A stretch of DNA of 64,000 nt, taken from the NCBI RefSeq assembly GCF_018143015.1, contig NC_054741.1:17665736-17729735 (forward strand), read 5' to 3'. Shown here in pieces: positions 24,091 through 33,675 of the stretch; positions within the stretch are counted from its first letter, which is position 1, and each line of letters opens with the position of its first letter. Below the pieces are notes generated by a model that ran no database searches, had not been told where the DNA came from, and saw only the letters and a list, made by a program, of their open reading frames with translations. This DNA comes from Lytechinus variegatus (lineage: Eukaryota; Echinodermata; Echinoidea; Temnopleuroida; Toxopneustidae). The position numbers and the translations under genes were made by a program.

Positions 24091-24512
24091 TGATTTTGAA
24101 GAACGACTAGTGAAGTCTAAATTTAGCAATTCTCTGTCTGCTTTGTTTGTCCAACCCCCGGGGTCCAACCCCTCGCATAGGGTAGATTATAGGAAGATTA
24201 TAAGTAACCCCCCAAAAAAAAAAAATAAATAAATAAAAAATAGTAAATAAGTAAATGAAAAATCAAATTAAATGAATAAAAAATAAATAAAAGAGAAGAA
24301 ATGAAAAGAATGTTAGGCATTGGGTTATAATCTAATTTTCATGAAAAGGCACAATAACAGTAATTATGTTTTACCTTAATTGATTGAATAGTATTTTAAT
24401 GCAATTGAGACAAATAGGCCGAGCAACTATGTTAACACCCCCCATTTCATTTTATGATTTTCCTCTAAATTCTAATTAACAATTATCCCATTTTCATTCT
24501 CTTCTTACTCAG

Positions 24513-24573
24513 GTTTCACTGTGTTCTGCTATCAGAATTTACATTTCTTTTGAGAACGTAAACAATCTGTCAG
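24513..24573 (+). other. Candidate 5'UTR exon A of the RBM12B-like gene
   Basis: A 61 bp segment bounded by a pyrimidine-rich acceptor (TTCTCTTCTTACTCAG) and a donor CAG|GTAGGA. It contains no ATG start that leads to the downstream protein. It resembles exon B (25026-25104) in its start (GTTT), middle (ATCAGAATT), end (AACAATC..CAG) and donor flank (GTARGATTYTAAAT). Use as an exon is inferred from splice-site form and duplication alone. Confidence 0.45.
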
Positions 24574-25025
24574 GTAGGATTCTAAATATGTACTCTACTG
24601 TATATGTGTATATGTAAAATATATTATTCATTCTATGAAAAAACCTGTGATGATTAATTCACTATTGGAGACAGGTATTTATTTTAGTAGGCCTACATGG
24701 CTACCCCCAGCCTCCATATTCGTGGTCACTTAGATTGCAATTCTTAAAGACATGTATTTGATCATAATTGAAGCTGCTTTATTGTACATGTATTTAGATC
24801 TTTTTAGACCCAATATATATACTGATCAATTTACACCCCCAAAATGAATAGATAAATGCAGTTAGTTTGAAATATAATAAATAAATGCCAAAGATTTCTG
24901 ATGTCTTTCATCCATCTTTTCGTCTTCCACTACAATGTTCCTGTTTTCTGTTTAAATTCCTATTTTTTCTAATTGAATGTTAAAACACCCTTTTCCCCCA
25001 CTTTTATTCTCATCTTATTCAACAG

Positions 25026-25104
25026 GTTTGATTATTTTCCTACCATCAGAATTCTTCTACTTTGGACTTTCTTATATTGTGACCAAGAACAATCATTCTG
25101 CCAG
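25026..25104 (+). other. Candidate 5'UTR exon B of the RBM12B-like gene
   Basis: A 79 bp segment with the acceptor TTATTCTCATCTTATTCAACAG and a strong donor CCAG|GTAAGA. Its body and flanks are similar to exon A, 513 bp upstream, so the two appear to be tandem duplicates. They may be alternative or both included. Confidence 0.5.
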
Positions 25105-25358
25105 GTAAGATTTTAAATCTGCAAGTATTTATATACTCTTCAAAGTTCACTGGCATACAGATGTGGGGAGGGGGAGAGCTTGGGGCCGTGCCCCCCCCCC
25201 CCCAGGGAGCCAAAGATAGGAAAAGTGTGAAATATACCACATTCTGAATATAATACGATAAGCTATTAATAGTGAGATATTTGTTTCGAAAAACTTTTAA
25301 AAAAATCTACTCACTCTCTTGCACCCCTTTAGAACTTTTGCACCACCTGCCATATCTG

Positions 25359-25503
25359 GGGCCCGTTGCAGAAAGAGTTGCAATCGATCGCAACTCTAAA
25401 AATCATGCGCAACTTGATTTTCAACCAATCAACAGCGCGCATTTGGGACTTGCGTTTGATTTTTTGACTTGCGTTTAAACGCAACTCTTTCTGCAACAGG
25501 CCC
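25359..25503. mobile_element. 145 bp MITE (GGGCCCGTTGCAGAAAGAG)
   Basis: The terminal inverted repeats are GGGCCCGTTGCAGAAAGAGT and, as complement on the right, GGGCCTGTTGCAGAAAGAGT. It is flanked by CTG at 25356-25358 and 25504-25506. A second copy with the same interior (CTTGATTTTCAACCAATCAA) lies at 60299-60442. It has no coding capacity and lies inside the presumed 5'UTR intron of the RBM12B-like gene. Confidence 0.9.
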
Positions 25504-25506
25504 CTG

Positions 25507-27136
25507 GCCCCTCAAAATTTCTCGCTCATTATGCCACTGATAATGTTTGTATAATATATTGTTTGTTCATTAGATATTGAAATAAAACTGCTAATGATTT
25601 TATTGAAATCTGAATAGGCAGCAGAATAGGCCTACTCAATTTAGACTATTCATCAACATTTGTTTGAACACATTCAGGCATTCAATATTTGTGGTGGCTT
25701 ATTGCAATTTTTATATGTGTTTGTTATTGATTGAAAGTGTTTAATCTTTATTTTAGGGTGCTCTCATCACAAAGCTTAATCTTTTCATAATTTCATTCAT
25801 ACTAATTAAAATGTAGAGATTTGTATTACACATGCATTCTTAATTTTGATAATATTTAGGGATTATGTCTTCTATCTTTATATTGTTTGTATATATATAT
25901 ATGATATGTAAAATATTTGCCACTTTTTATATAGAATTTTAAATAAATGAACTTGAACTGTTGAGAAATTATAGATTTTGTGAAAACAAAACAACATTTT
26001 TCTTCTCAAAGTTTAGCTTGAATGTCAATATAAGTTTAGAAACCTTGTTTTGACATAATTTCTGTTGTATATTATTTGGAGTCTGAAGCATCCTTTGTTT
26101 TTCAAACAGGGTATTAATTGTTCTCTATGTGAATGTTTTTTTTTTCCTTTTCCAGATTATCCTTTATTGTTGATCAGGATTAGGACTGTTAATATGATAA
26201 AATCCTAGGACCATTTCAGATAATTTTGAATGAAAAAGTGAGTTAAGTATTATTTATATTTCAGAAAATTATGAAAGATTGAAATACTTATAGGACTTTA
26301 TGTATGAAAAGCATGAAATGCTGTGCATATAGGATTTCATGAATTTCAAGTCTGCTGTCATTATTGATTGCTCTTTCTTGTAAACCAATGACTTTATAGA
26401 TATAGCACTGGTAGCTACCTTACATGCAATACATGCAACAAGTTTAATTATTGCATGTTTCATTTATTCCTATTTTGTGTAATAGACCTATTTGAAAAAT
26501 ATACCTGAAAAATATAATTAAAATTTAAGAATGTTCTGCTAAATGCTTGTAAAGTATTCATGTATTTGTATTGAAAGGGGGCTTAACTCCAAGGATTTCT
26601 AGCACATAGTGAATGCCTTGCCATGGTCCAATTTGCACTATATTAATGTATTTATATACACCACTTCTTAAATCATTACGAAATATATGATTATTTTTTT
26701 TTCAATAAATCATATGATGGCTATTTTGTATCTACTGAAAAGCAGGAATCTTATAAATATACTTTTTGTTACTTGGATGTAACGGGGTATTGACTTTGTA
26801 AAAAAGTAATGGAAAATTGTTCCTAATTAGAATGGACAGGTATTATGCTATAGGTTTTTGTCCAGTCTTGTAAAAAATTCATCTAATTTAATGATGTTAT
26901 CATTTAATGTGGAATGAATTTGAATGACTTATGAGATTACCATTAACATTTAAAAAGCCAAATAGTTTAGTTAATTCTAATTTGTTTGGCATGTGATTTC
27001 ATAGTTTTCTCACTTAGCTTTTTGCCCACTCTTTTTGACCAGAGTCAGTAACATTAACATATTGCCAAATTGGACTCTTGTCACTTTTCATTCACTTTAC
27101 ACACAGATTGGTCTATTTTACATCCACATAATTCTT
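25507..27136 (+). other. Presumed 5'UTR intron sequence
   Basis: AT-rich non-coding DNA between the candidate UTR exons and the coding exon. It contains one further possible exon at 26156-26237: a T-rich acceptor ending CCTTTTCCAG and a donor GTGAGT. I see no similarity strong enough to call that segment a third duplicate. Confidence 0.4.
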
Positions 27137-27307
27137 AGCTGGGCTGATAAAATCTTGTCCTAGTATCTCATAATTTCTAAATTTTGAGGGCAGCCTAGAA
27201 AAGGCTGTATATTAGCTACCCATGTTCATTAAACCCTAAAATCTAGCTATTCTGAGCTGTCATCAAGATATTTTAATTCTGAGATACAAGATTTTACCAG
27301 CCCAGCT
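27137..27307. mobile_element. Hairpin MITE (AGCTGGGCTG..) just upstream of the coding exon
   Basis: The ends are inverted with one mismatch in 22 bp: AGCTGGGCTGATAAAATC on the left and the complement of AGCTGGGCTGGTAAAATC on the right. Inverted similarity continues in TATCTCA. A related but decayed copy lies near 39446-39640, sharing AGAAAAGGCTGTAT and GCTACCCATG. Confidence 0.65.
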
Positions 27308-27609
27308 CCAGGATATACAAAATAGTGATGTGTGCATTGCATTGTACAGTACGTAGACAAAAATTACCTTTACAATAAACTACTGGTAGTCAAAGTTTAT
27401 TGTGAATTAAATTAGAATAGTCCCTGGAAAATCCCTTTTATGGATGCACCCTAACATTAATGTCACAGCGGAGATTTTAAGTCCATGATGGGCAAAGAGT
27501 TAAATATGCAAAAAGAGCGATCAAATTAAAAAAGTGCAAGAAGTGACAAAGCAGTAACTATAACACTTTGATTTTTTTTCCAGGTACTTCTTCAGGAATA
27601 CCACCAATC

Positions 27610-30600
27610 ATGATCATCTTACGACTTCAAGGGCTTCCTTGGTCAGCTACAGCCAAAGATGTCCGTCAACATTTTGAGGGTCTATCCATTCCAGATGGTG
27701 GTGTACACATCATTGGAGGAGAGGAAGGCGATGTTTTTATCGCTTTCAGCTCTGATGATGATGCTCGCAAAGCAATGCAACGTCAGAAACAACCACTCAA
27801 TGGAAGTCGCATCATGCTCTTACTAAGCAGCAAATCAGAGATGCAGGAGGTGATTGCAGAAAGCAGAGCTGCAACACAGAAACCAGATCCCTTTGGGACG
27901 TCTGAGATAGTCAACCCACCTGTCTCTCAGACCAATCAACGTGGTTTACTATCTAGGGAAGGTTCTGTAACGAGTTCCCACAGCCAGGGATACCAGGGGT
28001 TTCCCCAAAGTGATGATCAGCAAAGACAACCTTCAGGGTATGGTGATGGTTATCAAGGTAGTAATGTAAATGTATCTAATCAGTCACTTCCTCCCCAAGG
28101 TTATGGTACCTCATATCCTCCATCACAGAGTAATGAAAGATTGAATTTTGGCCAGTCCCAGAATAAAATGTATGGTAATGACCATTTCAATGAGGATTCC
28201 TTGGGTAGAGGAGATGCTGGTCAACGTCCAATGTATCAGGAATTCAACACCCAAGAGAGAAATCAAGGAATTCAGAGACGAGATGATTTTGATGCAGGAA
28301 GGCAAGGTCGTACAGACAGAGATTCAGGATATCCACAGGAGTCTGCTCAGTTTAATAGGTTCTCAGAATATGACAGACAAGAGGAGAGACTCCCTTCTGG
28401 AAATGTCCAAGATCAACGATATAGATCAGGTTCATACGGCATGAGATCAGACATGCAATCTTTGGATCGTGACATGTCCTACATGCAGGGGGGTGACAAA
28501 TCCCGTAGCCTCCTCCCTTCTGGGGGAATGAGGAATACAGATGAAAGAGGCTATCAAGAAGAGGTCGATGACCCAATGGAAGGAATATCTACATCATATC
28601 CTCCAGCTGGTCCTGCTGACAAGTTTGACTACCAGCAAACAAAGGATGCAGATCAAAGAGGGAGCAGCGATCAGGTAAAATCGAGGGACTCTCATTCCGA
28701 AATCACACAATCTATGTATGGAAGACAGAATTTAGATAGGGAACAAGAAAAGGGTAAATTCATCAGAACACCATATGAGGATGCTTACTGGGCAACAAGC
28801 ACTTCATCCAGAGACTTACCTTCTGAAGCAATGCAAGGAAGAAGGACTGATAGCTTCAAGTCCTTTCAAGATAATCAAGGCAAGCCTATGACAGAGAAGA
28901 AAGATTACTACCAGAGTGAAGGGTCCAATGAGAATGAGATGAGAGGAAGTTATTTCGACAGCAAACAATATGGAAACACCCATCTTAATCAAGGATCTAT
29001 GTACAATCAGCAAGATAAAAGAGAGGAATCATTCAACATGGATCAATCTCAGTCAGCTGTTTATCCAATGTATCAAGATTACAGATCTCAATCTTCTGAC
29101 TTTGACAATCGCATGGGAGATGTGTCTAATCGTGCTCCATTATCAAATCAAGAACCGCCAATTCCTTCACTCAAAGCTGATATTCCTTCCAGAGGTGATT
29201 CTGATTCTCAAATGTATGGCTCAAGAGGAAATCAACAACAACCAACGTCTACTGCCTCATCTCTATTAGATCATCCTGCTCCTGCATCTCTTTATGGATC
29301 CAAATTGCAAATGTTGGAACCTTCAGGTGATGAGTTTTATGCAGTGCGCCTCACTGGATTACCTTATGGATCCTCAGAGAGGGATATCAGACTATTCTTG
29401 CGTGATATCAATATTGCACCTGATGGTATCCAGATTCACAATGACCCACGTGGAAATATGACTGGTACTGCCAATGTAAAACTTCGAGGACCAAGTGATA
29501 TTGATCAAGCGCTTAAAAGACATCAGCAGTATATGGGAAAACGTTACATTGATGTACGTCCATGCCTTCAATCTGAGTGGGAAAAAGAAAAGGAAGACAC
29601 ATCCAGGAGTGAACCATCCAGAAGACGTAGTAGATCACCTGTTAGAAGCAGAAAGTCACCCCTTCGAAGCTCCAATACTGCTATTGAAATGAGGGGAGTG
29701 GCTCCTTACACAAAAAATTCTGATATTGTTGACTTCTTTGAAGGATTAGCAATGAGGCAGGATACCATACATTTTGACCCACATAAAGATGGCCCTGGAT
29801 CGGGTATAGTTTATGTTGAGTTTGTTGATTCAGACATGGCAAGGAGAGCTTGCCAGAAGAATGGGAAACTTTTCAACAGAAGAAGTGTTTCAATCCGAAT
29901 TATTTCAAAAGAAATTATGGAGGCAAAGATTTCAGATATGAAAAGAAGAGCTGATGAAAAACGCTCAGATGGAAGAAGAAGTCCAGACAGGCGAAGAGGC
30001 AGTAGCCCATACAACAGGAGAGGACGTAGTCCAGGTAGAAGAGCAAGGAGTCCTGTTCGAAGCAGTAGTCGTAGCTCCCCAGGAAGAAATGGACCAGGGA
30101 GAAGACAAACAAGTCCTTCAAGGGATAGAAGGGATAGGGATCGAGACAGAGACAGAGACAGGGAATCATCACGCCAGAGCAGGAGAAATCAAAGCCCTGT
30201 TCGCCATGGCTCTCAAGACAGAAAAAGTACATCATCAGAAAAGAAAGACAGGAGGGATCAAGAATCAAGAGACGTAAGGTCATCAAGTAAAGGTAATGAA
30301 GATAAAAGTCGTGGCTCACCAAAAACTGAAGAAAAAGATCGCTTACAGAAAGCAGCTAGGCAAGATGATCCTTCAAAATCATTGTTGCCATCTCCAAGTC
30401 TGCAAAAGGAAAAGGGCAAAGAACAGGGATTGCTGAAAACACCTGAGCTTTCAGCAAATGATAAACCTCCTTTTGGGCTCACACAAAAGAATTTTGGGTC
30501 TGTAAATATTCCACAAGATGTTTCTACTTCCAAAGCAAGACCAGATGAAACAAAGGAAGCACCCTCCATAGATTTTCATGCAATTCGGGATGCAGTGTCC

Positions 30601-33600
30601 AGATTTAGTAAAGATTCAGTAGATAAGCAACAAGGAGAGGACAGACAAGATCCAATGAGCAGCAAACTTGGTGTACCAGAGCAAAAGCAAGGTCCCTTGG
30701 AAGGTCGGAAAGATCCGATTGGCAGCAGGCATGGAGGACCCGATCACGAGCGAGGTCTCTTAGAGAGCAGGCATGATGTACCAGAGCACATGCAAGATCC
30801 AATGGACAACAGGTATGGTGTACCAGAGCCAATGGGAATGTCTGGAGGAATGTTAGGGAACAATAGAAATGCTCCAAAGGAAACCTTTCCATTCACTGAT
30901 GAAAGGCAAAATAAAGGAGGTCTACTGGATTTCCAACCTGGTCAGTTTAGAGGTCCACGGAGAGGATTTGACGATAACAGGAGAGACGGTCCTATAAATA
31001 TGCAGAGTGGCCCTGCAGGCAATCCATTTGTTGGGCCTAGAGATAGCATGCAAGGTAGTGATTTACAGCATCGTCCCTTAGACAACATGCCTAGTGGTCC
31101 TATGGATGTGGATCGTGGACCATTTAATGGCCCAAGAGGAAACAGGCAGGATAATCCTATGCACCATGGCCAAATGAGCAATACATTTACTGGGGCTAGG
31201 AAAGACATGCGGGATGAACCAATGAATATGCAACCAGGTCCTATGGGTAACATACATGATGGACCTGGAGACAGGAGAAGGGATCAATCTATGGATATGA
31301 ATCGTGGTCTATTTAGCAACCCTGAAGATATTAGGGCAAATCATCCCTCAGACATGCATCATGGTTCATTTGGGGGCCCTGGAGACAACAGACGAAGTGG
31401 TCCAATTGGTTCTAGATGGGAAGGCGGCATAGCTGATAGACAAGGAAGAATGCAAGAGTCTTGGCAAGGTGGACCCAGACCTAACAGACAGGATGAAGGT
31501 AGAGGTGAAACTACTGTACAGAGTTCTCGAGGAAGATCTTTGGAAGAATGGCGACAGGATCAAAGGAATAGAAATAATGAATCCATGGATATACAAGAAG
31601 GACAACCAGGACAAAGTGGAGAAAGACGACGACCCCTCATAGAAAGTAGTGGACCTCATAGTCATGGTAGCAGTGAAAGAAAACCACTTCTTGACTTGCC
31701 TGAAGGTGAACTAAAAGGATATGATAAGGACAGAGATATTGATAGAAGACAGCAAGGATTTTTTGATCACCAAGATAAAGACCGCATAAATGAGAGGGGA
31801 CCACAAGGAATGAATAGAAGGGATCCAAGCCCACGAAGGTGGACTGACAGCCAATCAGAGGAAAGGATTCCACGAGGAGGCATTGGTTTTCCTAATCAAG
31901 GGCCAGGTGACAATTCACAAGGAAGAAATGGACCTAGTTTCAGGCCCAATGATAGAGATTCCTTTCCTAGAGATGGAAGGAATGTACCTTCCCAACAGGA
32001 TGGTCCTCCTTTTCCACCAAGAAATAATTTACCTGGTTTGCTTGATGAAATCGAAAGAGATAGGAGAGAACCAGATAATCAAGGACCAAGAGATGTCCAT
32101 GGTCATATGGACAGACAGCATGGGCCTGAAGATCGTCGATCAATGGAAAGAGATATGCGTATGCCAGGGGAGAGAGAACCACATCATATCACGGGCCCAC
32201 CATCAGGATCATTTGATGGACCTCCAGGAGATGGTGCCAGTGAATATGTATGTGCACACGTTAGAAATGTCCCCTACACCGCACGATGGCCAGACATTGC
32301 TCACTTTTTCAGTGGCATCCAGATTGTTCCTGGTGGTATTCATATTATGATTAACTCAAGTGGAAAACCATCTGGCCACTGTTTCGTTGAATTCACTGAT
32401 GCCCACCAAGCTCGTTTAACGGAAGAGCGTAGACTGCAAAAGCTGAAAGATCGACCGCTTCAGATCAATGCTTGTTCAAAGTCAATGATGATTCGTGCTT
32501 TGCAGGAAACTGGAGAGTTGCAACAAAATAGACCTAATCATGGATTTGGAGGACGTGGTCATGGACAACCTTTTGGTGCCAGGGGACCACATTTCCAAGG
32601 TAACAGAGGCCCTGTTCCACATCAAGATTCTCCTCATGGCTTTCATCCCCGTGGACCACATCCACATGGCTCATTCAGGCCACCATTTAGAGATATGATG
32701 GATGATGGACGCCCTCATCATCTGGATGATGGCCGACCTAGACATCCTGACGATGGACTGCTTCCAAGACAACCAGAAGATGGCCATCTTCTTCCATATC
32801 CCAATGATGGCCGCCCTCTTCGACATCCTGATGATGGGCACCCTCCTGGTCATCCTGATGATGGGGGCCCTCGCCATCCTGATGATAGGCATCCTCCTCG
32901 ACATCCCCATGATGGTCGTCCTCGACATCACGATGATGGACGTCCTCCTCGGTATCCCGATGATGGCCGTCCTCCTCGACATCACGATGATAGCCGTCCT
33001 CCTCGACATGTAAATGACGGTCGTCCTCCTCGGCACCTGGATGATGGTCGTCCACCTCGGCATCCAGATGATAGTCGTCCTCGGCATCTTGATGAGGGTC
33101 GTCCCCCTCGACGTCCGGATGATGGTCATCCTCAACATCCTGGTGGCAGTCGTCCTCGGCATCTGGATGATGGACCTCCTCAAAACCCACGTGACCGTAG
33201 ACCACCTGAAAGGCCTCAAGAGAAGCATGAGCCAAAGAAACTAGAAACTTCAAAGGAATCCAAACAATCTGAGCCTAATAAAAAGGTCCTTACTCCAGCT
33301 CCCAAGACTGCTCCTGAACCATCCCCAAAGAAACCACAACCAGAAAAACCTAAAGAAACTGTTCCAGAGACAAAAGAGACAACTACATCTCCTGTATCAA
33401 CTAAACCTTCTCCCATCCAATCTGATCAACACAAAGGGTGTGTTGTTACTGCAACAAATCTCCCATTGACAATCACTGTTGATGCTATTGGAGATTTCTT
33501 TAAAGGTTTCAGTACTATTAAGGGTGCTATCAAATTGGACACAAACGAAGCAACAGGCAAAGCAACGGGACAAGCGAAGATTGTATTCACCACCCCGACA

Positions 33601-33675
33601 GAGGCTAATCGTGCCATCAAGGAGCGTAATAATCGACCTCTAAATGGGCGGATTGTCAGACTCCATGTCATGTGA
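27610..33675 (+). CDS. RBM12B: RNA-binding protein 12B-like, five RRMs, single coding exon
   Basis: It encodes 2021 aa. The RRM domains (approximate residues) are 1-80 (RLQGLP, GGVHIIGGEEGDVFIAF), 574-653, 691-772, 1545-1627 and 1943-2021. This five-RRM plan with an N-terminal RRM at the very start is that of vertebrate RBM12 and RBM12B, nuclear RNA-binding proteins of the hnRNP F/H-like RRM type. Between them lie long disordered linkers: Gln/Ser/Asp-rich (81-573), two RS-type stretches (661-689, 786-876), Gly/Met/Pro/Asp repeats (1107-1267), an Arg/Pro/His/Asp repeat (1697-1857) and a Lys/Pro linker (1877-1930). It is about twice the vertebrate length (900-1000 aa) because of these linkers. 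The exon starts at a splice acceptor (CCAG|GT at 27583/27584); the first ATG after it, 27610, opens RRM1 as in the family, and the reading frame upstream of it is intronic. The whole coding sequence is one exon, as in vertebrate RBM12/RBM12B. Orthology to RBM12B rather than RBM12 rests mainly on the CIBAR1 neighbour and is inference. Overlapping frames on both strands are shadows. Confidence 0.95.
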   Translation: MIILRLQGLPWSATAKDVRQHFEGLSIPDGGVHIIGGEEGDVFIAFSSDDDARKAMQRQKQPLNGSRIMLLLSSKSEMQEVIAESRAATQKPDPFGTSEIVNPPVSQTNQRGLLSREGSVTSSHSQGYQGFPQSDDQQRQPSGYGDGYQGSNVNVSNQSLPPQGYGTSYPPSQSNERLNFGQSQNKMYGNDHFNEDSLGRGDAGQRPMYQEFNTQERNQGIQRRDDFDAGRQGRTDRDSGYPQESAQFNRFSEYDRQEERLPSGNVQDQRYRSGSYGMRSDMQSLDRDMSYMQGGDKSRSLLPSGGMRNTDERGYQEEVDDPMEGISTSYPPAGPADKFDYQQTKDADQRGSSDQVKSRDSHSEITQSMYGRQNLDREQEKGKFIRTPYEDAYWATSTSSRDLPSEAMQGRRTDSFKSFQDNQGKPMTEKKDYYQSEGSNENEMRGSYFDSKQYGNTHLNQGSMYNQQDKREESFNMDQSQSAVYPMYQDYRSQSSDFDNRMGDVSNRAPLSNQEPPIPSLKADIPSRGDSDSQMYGSRGNQQQPTSTASSLLDHPAPASLYGSKLQMLEPSGDEFYAVRLTGLPYGSSERDIRLFLRDINIAPDGIQIHNDPRGNMTGTANVKLRGPSDIDQALKRHQQYMGKRYIDVRPCLQSEWEKEKEDTSRSEPSRRRSRSPVRSRKSPLRSSNTAIEMRGVAPYTKNSDIVDFFEGLAMRQDTIHFDPHKDGPGSGIVYVEFVDSDMARRACQKNGKLFNRRSVSIRIISKEIMEAKISDMKRRADEKRSDGRRSPDRRRGSSPYNRRGRSPGRRARSPVRSSSRSSPGRNGPGRRQTSPSRDRRDRDRDRDRDRESSRQSRRNQSPVRHGSQDRKSTSSEKKDRRDQESRDVRSSSKGNEDKSRGSPKTEEKDRLQKAARQDDPSKSLLPSPSLQKEKGKEQGLLKTPELSANDKPPFGLTQKNFGSVNIPQDVSTSKARPDETKEAPSIDFHAIRDAVSRFSKDSVDKQQGEDRQDPMSSKLGVPEQKQGPLEGRKDPIGSRHGGPDHERGLLESRHDVPEHMQDPMDNRYGVPEPMGMSGGMLGNNRNAPKETFPFTDERQNKGGLLDFQPGQFRGPRRGFDDNRRDGPINMQSGPAGNPFVGPRDSMQGSDLQHRPLDNMPSGPMDVDRGPFNGPRGNRQDNPMHHGQMSNTFTGARKDMRDEPMNMQPGPMGNIHDGPGDRRRDQSMDMNRGLFSNPEDIRANHPSDMHHGSFGGPGDNRRSGPIGSRWEGGIADRQGRMQESWQGGPRPNRQDEGRGETTVQSSRGRSLEEWRQDQRNRNNESMDIQEGQPGQSGERRRPLIESSGPHSHGSSERKPLLDLPEGELKGYDKDRDIDRRQQGFFDHQDKDRINERGPQGMNRRDPSPRRWTDSQSEERIPRGGIGFPNQGPGDNSQGRNGPSFRPNDRDSFPRDGRNVPSQQDGPPFPPRNNLPGLLDEIERDRREPDNQGPRDVHGHMDRQHGPEDRRSMERDMRMPGEREPHHITGPPSGSFDGPPGDGASEYVCAHVRNVPYTARWPDIAHFFSGIQIVPGGIHIMINSSGKPSGHCFVEFTDAHQARLTEERRLQKLKDRPLQINACSKSMMIRALQETGELQQNRPNHGFGGRGHGQPFGARGPHFQGNRGPVPHQDSPHGFHPRGPHPHGSFRPPFRDMMDDGRPHHLDDGRPRHPDDGLLPRQPEDGHLLPYPNDGRPLRHPDDGHPPGHPDDGGPRHPDDRHPPRHPHDGRPRHHDDGRPPRYPDDGRPPRHHDDSRPPRHVNDGRPPRHLDDGRPPRHPDDSRPRHLDEGRPPRRPDDGHPQHPGGSRPRHLDDGPPQNPRDRRPPERPQEKHEPKKLETSKESKQSEPNKKVLTPAPKTAPEPSPKKPQPEKPKETVPETKETTTSPVSTKPSPIQSDQHKGCVVTATNLPLTITVDAIGDFFKGFSTIKGAIKLDTNEATGKATGQAKIVFTTPTEANRAIKERNNRPLNGRIVRLHVM
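32698..33190 (+). repeat. In-frame HPDDG-RPPR coding repeat
   Basis: About 18 units of 8-10 codons with consensus R-P-P-R-H-P-D-D-G, written in the DNA as variants of CGTCCTCCTCGACATCC followed by GATGATGGC. Units vary in length and third bases, so the array is old or under selection. It alternates Arg/His with Asp/Asp blocks and is predicted to be disordered. Human RBM12B, from memory, carries an Arg-Pro-Pro-Glu-Glu-Asp type repeat in the same protein, which may be a parallel expansion. Confidence 0.9.

Noticed and set aside
26156..26237. Third 5'UTR exon of the RBM12B-like gene
   Set aside because: Good acceptor and a GTGAGT donor, but no convincing similarity to exons A and B, so not listed as a separate exon.
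27568..27609. Frame upstream of the RBM12B-like ATG, open from 27568
   Set aside because: It begins at TTG and runs through the polypyrimidine tract and acceptor of an intron; the family N-terminus fits the ATG at 27610.
28123..33671. Many long antisense and alternative-frame ORFs over the RBM12B-like exon (up to 185 codons at 32671-33228)
   Set aside because: Shadows of a repetitive coding sequence; biased codon repeats keep other frames open. No domains seen.
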